From Acidobacteriota bacterium (GTDB taxonomy: Bacteria > Acidobacteriota > Terriglobia > Versatilivoradales > Versatilivoraceae), in contig JAPPFQ010000647.1 of NCBI GenBank assembly GCA_028875135.1, positions 1 to 12,949 of the forward strand: DNA of 12,949 bases. The letters are read 5' to 3'. A program made the position numbers and the translations under genes. Under the pieces are notes generated by a model, which did not search any database, was not told the origin of the DNA, and saw only the letters and a list, made by a program, of their open reading frames with translations. Shown here in pieces: positions 1 through 5,620 of the stretch (positions are counted from its first letter, which is position 1; every line of letters starts with the position of its first letter).

Positions 1-558
1 GTCCTGCACCAACGGAACCAGCCCGCTCTTCAAGTCGGCAAAGAGACGGTCCAGGTCTGCCGATCGCATGCCCGGCTCATACTGGTCGAGCAGTGCGTCG
101 TATCGTCTCTCCCGATATCCCAGGCAGTCGGCCAGTTCCCGCTGGAGATCCACAAGCCTCTGCAGCGCACCCTGAAACAGGCCGAAGTCGGATTGGGCGC
201 GGGCCTCTACCCAGACCTCCATCCCCAGGGAGGTCTGTCGCGCCAGTTCCTCCACCAGCGCCGGCGGAATTCTGCAGGCCTTTTGGTAGTCCCGCCGGGT
301 CAGCCGCACCAGGCTGGCGTCGTCCGATTCGTAGGCGAGGGCCCGGGTCTCCCCAGCCGCTCCCTCCAGCCAGGCGCCGACTTCCTCGGAGACGAAGCGC
401 CCGTGGGCGAGCTTCTCCAGGGTGGCGATCTGTTCGGCACGCGCCGCCGCGCCGCCGCGCGGCATGTAGGTTTGCTGGTCCCAGCTCAACAGCGCCGCAG
501 CCGCCTTGAGATCGGAAACCTCCGCCATCCTGCTTTTGAGATGATCGAGCTGGCTCAT
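1..558 (-). CDS. Carboxypeptidase Taq (M32 metallocarboxypeptidase), N-terminal part, cut by window edge
   Basis: M32 carboxypeptidases are cytosolic zinc- or cobalt-dependent enzymes that remove C-terminal amino acids from peptides; family members are about 500 residues. The 186 residues present match the family N-terminus: a helical start with SDLKAAAALLSWDQQTYMPR (residues 15-34), then GGAAARAEQIATLEKLAH, which is characteristic of M32. The catalytic HEXXH motif would lie beyond the left edge and cannot be checked. I chose the ATG at 558 because it leaves the usual short helix before the SWDQ motif. A GAGGGG sequence precedes it, although only about 2 nt away. The ATG at 528 has no well-spaced ribosome site. 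The gene is transcribed away from the membrane-protein gene at 1024. The family call is strong; activity is inferred. Confidence 0.9.
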   Translation of the reverse strand, partial: MSQLDHLKSRMAEVSDLKAAAALLSWDQQTYMPRGGAAARAEQIATLEKLAHGRFVSEEVGAWLEGAAGETRALAYESDDASLVRLTRRDYQKACRIPPALVEELARQTSLGMEVWVEARAQSDFGLFQGALQRLVDLQRELADCLGYRERRYDALLDQYEPGMRSADLDRLFADLKSGLVPLVQD

Positions 559-742
559 TTCCCCTCGGCGACCGGCCCGCCCCCCCACGATCACGACTCC
601 GGCGAGGAATACGGTCCCGGAATTCGCCCCGTTTCCGTGCCCGGTCGGAGCGCGAGTATACCACAGGGGTCGGGAGCGACAGCCGCGCGCCGGCACCCAG
701 TGTCAAGACTTGTCTGGAACGCCCCTGTTTCGCCCCCTATGA

Positions 743-765
743 GCCGTCCCGTCGAATGGGACGGC
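743..765. other. Perfect 8-bp hairpin in intergenic DNA
   Basis: GCCGTCCC (743-750) and GGGACGGC (758-765) are perfect reverse complements around a 7-nt loop. No run of T follows on either strand, so it is not a standard Rho-independent terminator. It lies about 185 bases upstream of the peptidase start and could be part of that gene's leader or a protein-binding site. Confidence 0.5.
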
Positions 766-782
766 GGCGCGGCCAAGTGACA

Positions 783-817
783 AGTGGATAGTGGCTAGTG
801 ATTAGTGGATAGTTATT
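783..817 (+). repeat. Five tandem heptamers, consensus AGTGGNT
   Basis: Read in 7-base steps from 783, the sequence is AGTGGAT, AGTGGCT, AGTGATT, AGTGGAT, AGTTATT. The last unit is the most diverged. The array is not coding. It is matched by an array of the same heptamer on the opposite strand at 893-920; the 11-mer AGTGGCTAGTG (790-800) has an exact reverse complement at 910-920. Short tandem heptanucleotide families of this style are known from cyanobacteria (STRR repeats). I do not claim this is the same family. Confidence 0.75.
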
Positions 818-892
818 GTATCGGCACGTTAAGCAACTGAAACAAAACTGTTTCACTCTCGTACGATCCGCACGGCGGGGCGGGGGGCCGCT

Positions 893-920
893 GACCACTG
901 ATCACTGACCACTAGCCACT
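893..920 (-). repeat. Four tandem heptamers, inverted relative to the 783-817 array
   Basis: On the minus strand the units from 920 downward read AGTGGCT, AGTGGTC, AGTGATC, AGTGGTC. They share the AGTG core and 7-base period of the plus-strand array, from which they are separated by about 75 bases. Together the two arrays form an imperfect inverted repeat that could fold into a large stem or mark the ends of a small non-autonomous element. Confidence 0.75.
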
Positions 921-924
921 CGTC

Positions 925-953
925 TTGTGATGTCCTTCCCGGCGTGGTAGGGT
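925..953 (+). promoter_or_regulatory. Weak candidate promoter for the membrane protein gene
   Basis: TTGTGA (925-930) and TAGGGT (948-953) are separated by exactly 17 bases, about 70 bases before the start at 1024. Matches to the sigma-70 consensus are only 4/6 and 3/6, so this may be chance. Confidence 0.2.
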
Positions 954-1023
954 TGCTGCGCCCCGCCGGCCGCAAACTCAGGGCCTGCCCTGCCGGAAAC
1001 TCCCGGATCCGGAATCGACCGCA

Positions 1024-2046
1024 ATGAGAGCACTGCTTCCCTGGATCGTCAGTCTGAGCCTGACGCTTCTGGTCGGTTCGCTGATCTACTTCAGCGTTCC
1101 CGACTGGGGGCAGTCCTGGAGAGTGATGTTGCAGGGAAGACCGGTCTTTCTGCTGGCCGGCCTGGGCCTGACACTGCTCCACATGGGCCTGCGCGCCTGG
1201 AGATGGGGAGTGCTGCTCTCACCCGTCAAGCATCCCCTGGCCTACCAGAGCCTCTTTTCCCTGACGGTCGCCAAGTACGTCATCAACCTGATCCCACCGC
1301 GCGCCGGCGAAGTGGTGGCCTCGGTAGTGCTGGCCAGGAAGGAGAGAATCCCGGCCGCTTCGGTCATCGCCACCTTTCTGCTGGAGCGAATTCTGGACGT
1401 CGTCACCGTTGTCGGGATCTTTGCGGTCTACCTGGTTCTGTTCTCCGGCCAACACCCGCCCAATTCCGAGCGGGGCCAGGAAATCATGCTGGCCATTCAG
1501 CGATTTTCGTTGATCGGGGTCCCCATCCTGGCCCTGGCATTGGTGGCCCTGGTCTACCTTGCCGGCCGCTGGGACTGGACCGGAAGGATTCCGGGAGGGC
1601 TGTCCCGCATCGTTGTTTCCTTTGGGGACGGCTTCAGGGCGCTGAGAAAGGGCGGCGAACGGGTTGAGGTTGCGGTGCTCTCCCTGGCCATCTGGATCAC
1701 CATCAGCTTGCAGCTCTGGATTCTGGCCAGGGCCTACCTGAGCGATTTCCCTCTGACGGGTTCGCTCCTGCTGACGGTGATCACGGTTGTGGGCGTTGCC
1801 ATTCCCACACCGGGAGGAGTGGGCGGATTCCAGTTTTTCATGCAACTGGCCCTGACCCACTTCTTTGCGCCCTTCCTCTCAACCCAGGACCCGAATTCCC
1901 AGGCCGCCGGCATCAGCAACGGCTGCTACATGGTTTCCATGGTCCCGCTCCTGCTGCTCGGGTTCGTACTGCTTCATCGGGAAGGTCTTTCCTGGAGCAG
2001 AATCTCCAGGATTGCCAGCCGGAAGCCGGTTGATTCGGTGAGTTGA
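1024..2046 (+). CDS. Lysylphosphatidylglycerol synthase TM-region (PF03706/YbhN/AglD-type) integral membrane protein
   Basis: This 340-residue, strongly hydrophobic protein has roughly seven to eight membrane segments, for example around residues 4-25, 41-57, 112-140, 161-180, 215-236, 246-262 and 302-318. Family hallmarks are RAWRWGVLL (57-65), NLIPPRAGEVV (88-98), LLERILDVV (119-127) and IPTPGGVGGF (260-269). PF03706 proteins are the membrane part of MprF or stand-alone proteins implicated in moving or modifying lipids and lipid-linked sugars at the cytoplasmic membrane. There is no C-terminal aminoacyl-transferase domain, so this is the stand-alone form and should not be called an MprF. 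The ATG at 1024 starts directly before the first membrane helix but lacks a strong ribosome site. The gene converges on the transaldolase gene with a 21-base gap. Substrate unknown. Confidence 0.85.
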   Translation: MRALLPWIVSLSLTLLVGSLIYFSVPDWGQSWRVMLQGRPVFLLAGLGLTLLHMGLRAWRWGVLLSPVKHPLAYQSLFSLTVAKYVINLIPPRAGEVVASVVLARKERIPAASVIATFLLERILDVVTVVGIFAVYLVLFSGQHPPNSERGQEIMLAIQRFSLIGVPILALALVALVYLAGRWDWTGRIPGGLSRIVVSFGDGFRALRKGGERVEVAVLSLAIWITISLQLWILARAYLSDFPLTGSLLLTVITVVGVAIPTPGGVGGFQFFMQLALTHFFAPFLSTQDPNSQAAGISNGCYMVSMVPLLLLGFVLLHREGLSWSRISRIASRKPVDSVS

Positions 2047-2067
2047 AACGAAACCGTGAGGGAATCG

Positions 2068-3225
2068 TCAAGCGCTGAGGATCGCTTGCTGTTTGCTCCG
2101 GATCGAGGCCAGCAGCCGGTCAAAGGCATCGGCGAAGAGCTTGACGCCGTCTTCCTGCAGCTTGAGGGTCACCGCGTCCATATCGACCCCCAACTCTCTC
2201 AGCCGAACAAAGGTCCGCCTGGCGCCGTCCAGGTCCTCGTCCAGGGTGGCTCTCACCACGCCGTGATCGCGGAAGGCCGCCAGCGTCCCCAGGGGCATGG
2301 TGTTTACCGTGTCGGGGCCGATCAGGGTTTCTACGTAGCGCACGTCCCGATAGCGGGGGTTCTTGGTGCTGGTGCTGGCCCAAAGAGGGCGCTGCACACG
2401 GAAGCCTTGTCGCTTGAGCCTCTGGAAGCGGCTTCCGCCAAAGATCTCCCTGAATTCCCGATAGACCAGGCGCGCATTGGCAACAGCGGCACGGCCCTGC
2501 AGGGCACGGCAGCGTTCCTTCTCCGCGGCGCTGCCGGCTCGCGACTCCATTTCCTGCAGCAGCTTGTCGACGACGGTGTCGACCCGGCTGACGAAGAAGC
2601 TGGCCACCGAGGCGACCGGAGCGGCGCGGCCGGAGGCGGCCAGAGTCTCGATCCCCTGCAGGTAGGCCTCGGCCACCTGAAGATAGTGCTCCATGGAAAA
2701 CATGAGGGTGACGTTGACGTTGATCCCCTCTCCCAGCAGTTGGCGAATGGCGGGCATGCCGGCCGGGGTGGCGGGGACCTTGATCATCAGATTGGGTCGG
2801 GCCACGGCTCTCCACAGGCGGCGGGCTTCCTCCACGGTTTCGCGGGTCCGGTGGGCCAAGTGGGGCGAGACCTCCAGGCTGACGTAGCCGTCTTCACTCC
2901 CGGTCGTCTCGAAAAGCGCCCTGAACTGATCGGCGGCCGCCTGAATATCCTGGATGGCCAGCACTTCGTAGATCCGCTCGGCGGAGAAGCCGGCCCCGGC
3001 CATGGTGCGGACCTCCCGATCATAGTCGGTGCCGCCGTCAATAGCCTTCTCGAAGATGGAGGGGTTGGACGTCACCCCGCGCAAGCCATCCCCGGCGATC
3101 ATCCGGCGCAACTCGCCCGAATCCAGCAGGGACCGGCTGATCGAATCGCACCAGACGCTCTGGCCCTGTTGCTGCAAGTCCAGGAGCGGACTCGTGCCCT
3201 TACCGCCCAAATTCCGACTGTCCAT
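2068..3225 (-). CDS. tal: Transaldolase
   Basis: Transaldolase transfers a dihydroxyacetone unit between sedoheptulose 7-phosphate and glyceraldehyde 3-phosphate in the non-oxidative pentose phosphate pathway. The 385-residue protein shows WCDSI (25-29) with the conserved Asp27, GVTSNPSIFEKAI (50-62), and the Schiff-base Lys149 in LMIKVPATPAG (146-156). ASTSTKNPRYRD and TVNTMP motifs lie in the C-terminal half. The length fits the long bacterial class (about 370 aa) rather than the 317-residue E. coli type. It is not fused to glucose-6-phosphate isomerase as in some bacteria. The ATG at 3225 is chosen because GGAGG (3231-3235) lies 5 nt upstream; an in-frame ATG at 3282 would add 19 residues of poor quality. 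It follows the kinase gene by 133 bases on the same strand. Confidence 0.95.
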   Translation of the reverse strand: MDSRNLGGKGTSPLLDLQQQGQSVWCDSISRSLLDSGELRRMIAGDGLRGVTSNPSIFEKAIDGGTDYDREVRTMAGAGFSAERIYEVLAIQDIQAAADQFRALFETTGSEDGYVSLEVSPHLAHRTRETVEEARRLWRAVARPNLMIKVPATPAGMPAIRQLLGEGINVNVTLMFSMEHYLQVAEAYLQGIETLAASGRAAPVASVASFFVSRVDTVVDKLLQEMESRAGSAAEKERCRALQGRAAVANARLVYREFREIFGGSRFQRLKRQGFRVQRPLWASTSTKNPRYRDVRYVETLIGPDTVNTMPLGTLAAFRDHGVVRATLDEDLDGARRTFVRLRELGVDMDAVTLKLQEDGVKLFADAFDRLLASIRSKQQAILSA

Positions 3226-3358
3226 CGAAACCTCCCTGAATGAGTGTCGGGATTCCGCGTCCTTCAAGTCCATCGGCACCAAACTTTAGTCTCCGCGCCC
3301 CGGCCGACACAATCAAAATCCCTGCGCCATGGCCGCGCCATCCGAAAAGACAGGCGGG

Positions 3359-4837
3359 CTACGGCAGAAGCAGGTGGTAGAGCCGGTCGTGCCTTTCCAG
3401 CGCCTTGCGGTATCTTTGGTGCCGTTCCGGGCAAGGATCGAAGCGTGCCCCCAGAGGGGTCTCCACCGCTTCGATGCGGTCGAGAAAACCCAGGGCTTCC
3501 AGGGCCAGCAAGGCTGCGCCCCGGCTGGAGGCCTCCTTCACCGCCGAAGCCACCACCGGCTGTCCCAACACGTCCGCCATGATCTGCAGCCAGACGGGCG
3601 ATCGCAGGAGTGCGCCGCCGGAAGCCACGATCTCTCGATCCTCCGGGACCACGGGCTCCAGCAGCCGTGCGATCTTGGCAAACCGGTAGGCCACCGATTC
3701 CAGCGAAGCCCGCAGGATCTCGATGGGGCGGGTGTGCAGGCTCAGGCCCGTCACGGCCGCCCGGGCCTTGGATTGCCAGCCCGGGCTGCGCTCCCCGGCC
3801 AGGAAGGGCAGGAGGGTCAGCCCATGGGAATCCGGGGCCATCTCCGCCAGTCCGCGCTCGAGGGCCTCGGGGTCCCGCTCCAGCCGAAGCGTCTCGGTCA
3901 TCCATTCGAACAGGAGGCCCCCGTTGCTGAGAGAGCCTCCCATGACGAAGCGGCCTCGGTTGGCCCGATAGCACCACAGCCCCCGTGGGACCGAGGGCTG
4001 TTCCGTCTTGCCCATGACTCTCATGGCGCCTGAAGTGCCCACCATCAGAGCCCAACGTTCGGGCGTGCAACAGCCGCTGCCCACGTTGCTGCAGGCTCCG
4101 TCTCCAACGGCGGCCACCCAGGGAATTCGACTCAAGTCGGGCCAGCGGCCGGCGAAGGTCGGGCCTAGGCCCGACAGCGGAGCGTCCAGGTCGATGAGGG
4201 GGGACAACTGGTTTCGCTCCAGAGGCAACACCTGCAGGATCCCCTCGTCCCACTCCAGTCGGTCCTGATCCAGCAGTCCCGTCCCCGATGCCATGGAGAA
4301 GCTGCAGCGGTTGACGCCAAAGAGTTTCAAATAGGCATATTCCCCCAGCGACATCCACCGGGGAGTCCCGCGGAACAACTCCGGACGGGACTGATACAGC
4401 CACAACAGCTTGGCCGGCAGGTAGCTGGGATGGAGCGGGCAGCCCGTGCGGGCGTGGTACCGGCTTTCGTCCACCAGGCTGCGAAGTTCCTCGGCGGCGG
4501 CGGCGCTGCGCGTATCGGCCCAGGAGTAGACCGGGGTCAGCGCCCGACCCTCGGCATCCACCCCCACCAGGTTGTGCCAGAACGTCGACATGGCAACGGC
4601 CGCGATCCCCCGGCGCCGGCGGCCGCATCGCAGCAGAATCTCGTCGATCACCTCCACCACCAGCTTGAACAGGGCATCGGCGCCCACTTCCACGCCGCCA
4701 TCCGAAGTGGTGGCGAACTGGTAGGGTCTTCGGGCCTCCAGGCCGTCCACCGGCCGGCCGCAACCATCGTGGATGGTGGCCCGAACCGAGGAGCTCCCAG
4801 CGTCAATGGTGAGGATCAGAGGGTCGTCGGTCGGCAT
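3359..4837 (-). CDS. FGGY-family carbohydrate kinase, probably gluconokinase
   Basis: Gluconokinase phosphorylates gluconate to 6-phosphogluconate, feeding the pentose phosphate or Entner-Doudoroff pathway. The 492-residue length is typical for FGGY kinases. Visible motifs are the N-terminal phosphate loop LTIDAGSSSVRAT (9-21), SWADTRS (105-111), the likely catalytic Asp246 in GDGACSNVGSG (245-255), GTSGAMR (267-273), and the C-terminal nucleotide-binding segment SGGALLRSPVWLQIMADVLG (406-425). The SWADTR and GTSGAMR forms and the transaldolase neighbour favour gluconokinase over xylulokinase or glycerol kinase, but sugar specificity is inferred. The rhomboid stop and this start are separated by one base (TGA-A-ATG), so translation is probably coupled; no separate ribosome site stands out. 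Confidence 0.88.
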   Translation of the reverse strand: MPTDDPLILTIDAGSSSVRATIHDGCGRPVDGLEARRPYQFATTSDGGVEVGADALFKLVVEVIDEILLRCGRRRRGIAAVAMSTFWHNLVGVDAEGRALTPVYSWADTRSAAAAEELRSLVDESRYHARTGCPLHPSYLPAKLLWLYQSRPELFRGTPRWMSLGEYAYLKLFGVNRCSFSMASGTGLLDQDRLEWDEGILQVLPLERNQLSPLIDLDAPLSGLGPTFAGRWPDLSRIPWVAAVGDGACSNVGSGCCTPERWALMVGTSGAMRVMGKTEQPSVPRGLWCYRANRGRFVMGGSLSNGGLLFEWMTETLRLERDPEALERGLAEMAPDSHGLTLLPFLAGERSPGWQSKARAAVTGLSLHTRPIEILRASLESVAYRFAKIARLLEPVVPEDREIVASGGALLRSPVWLQIMADVLGQPVVASAVKEASSRGAALLALEALGFLDRIEAVETPLGARFDPCPERHQRYRKALERHDRLYHLLLP

Positions 4838-4838
4838 T

Positions 4839-5540
4839 TCAGTAGTAGACGAACTGTCGTCGCCGCGACTTGCGACGTTTCAGGATCAGGACCAGGCCGG
4901 CGACAAAGCCGCCGATATGAGCCCACCAGGCCGTGCCTCCCATGGAGAGATCCCCCGCCGTCAGGGAAACGGCGCCGTTGAAGAACTGCAGCAGAAACCA
5001 CAGTCCCAGGAAGATCAGGGCCGGCAGCCGAATCAGATAGAAGAAGAACAGGATGGGTACGAAGGTGAGAACCCGGGCTCTCGGGAACAGCACCAGGTAG
5101 GCCGCCAACACCCCGGAGATGGCGCCGCTGGCGCCGATCATGGGTATGGGTGAGCCGGGATGAACGGCCATCTGCAACAGCGCCGCCAGCAGGCCGCAAA
5201 CCAGGTAGAAAAGCAGGAACCGCAACGACCCCAGCCAGTCCTCCACGTTGTCGCCGAACACCCAAAGGTAGAGCATATTCCCCAGGAAATGCATCCACCC
5301 GCCATGCAGGAACATGGACGTAAAGAGGGGAACCAGCCCCAGCAGGATTCCGGCTTCCTGCCAATAGCCGAAGCTCAGCAGCGCGCTTGGAACCAGTCCG
5401 AACTGGTAGAAGAACCTCGTCAGCACGGGCCCGGTGCCCAGGGACAACTGGTAGACGAAGACGGCCGCATTGACGGTTATCAGAAACAGCGTGATCGCCG
5501 GGAAGGTCCGGGTACGGTTGATGTCTTTCAGGGGAATCAT
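4839..5540 (-). CDS. Rhomboid-family intramembrane serine protease
   Basis: Rhomboids cleave transmembrane substrates inside the bilayer using a Ser-His dyad. This 233-residue protein has the family layout: a first helix (about 13-32), the HGGWMHFLGNMLYL motif (79-92) with conserved His79, His84 and Asn88, nucleophile Ser138 in GASGAISG (136-143), and catalytic His208 in AHIGGFVAG (207-215). At least six hydrophobic segments are present and the tail is basic (KRRKSRRR, 221-228). The catalytic set is intact, so an active enzyme is likely. The ATG at 5540 lacks a good Shine-Dalgarno sequence, but no better start precedes the MIPLKD N-terminus common in the family. It lies 80 bases after the fusion gene and 1 base before the kinase gene. 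Substrate unknown. Confidence 0.92.
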   Translation of the reverse strand: MIPLKDINRTRTFPAITLFLITVNAAVFVYQLSLGTGPVLTRFFYQFGLVPSALLSFGYWQEAGILLGLVPLFTSMFLHGGWMHFLGNMLYLWVFGDNVEDWLGSLRFLLFYLVCGLLAALLQMAVHPGSPIPMIGASGAISGVLAAYLVLFPRARVLTFVPILFFFYLIRLPALIFLGLWFLLQFFNGAVSLTAGDLSMGGTAWWAHIGGFVAGLVLILKRRKSRRRQFVYY

Positions 5541-5620
5541 GCGTTTTGCCGGCCCAGGCTGCCCAATCCCTTGGCGGTGGGCAGTTCGGGTGGTGTCAGC
5601 GCCCGGACCTCATGCCGGTC

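Larger units (their letters stand above)
559..1023. other. Divergent intergenic region between the M32 peptidase and membrane protein genes
   Basis: No convincing coding frame is present in these 465 bases. The stretch holds a GC-rich hairpin (743-765), five tandem heptamers on the plus strand (783-817) and four on the minus strand (893-920). A consensus-like minus-strand -10 (TACAAT, 815-820) has TTTCAG 16 nt upstream at 837-842. It could drive the peptidase, but would leave a leader of about 250 nt. A weak plus-strand candidate for the membrane protein is listed separately. Both genes must be transcribed outward from here unless they belong to longer units. Confidence 0.6.

Noticed and set aside
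783..920. CRISPR array
   Set aside because: The units are 7 bases long, directly abutting and degenerate, with no spacers and no cas genes nearby.
2056..3243. Plus-strand open frame (395 codons) opposite transaldolase
   Set aside because: It covers the same bases as a clear transaldolase, shows no recognisable motif, and would overlap it completely.
3264..4763. Minus-strand 499-codon frame overlapping the kinase gene in another frame
   Set aside because: Composition is low-complexity Gly/Arg/Pro, and the other frame carries all the FGGY kinase motifs.
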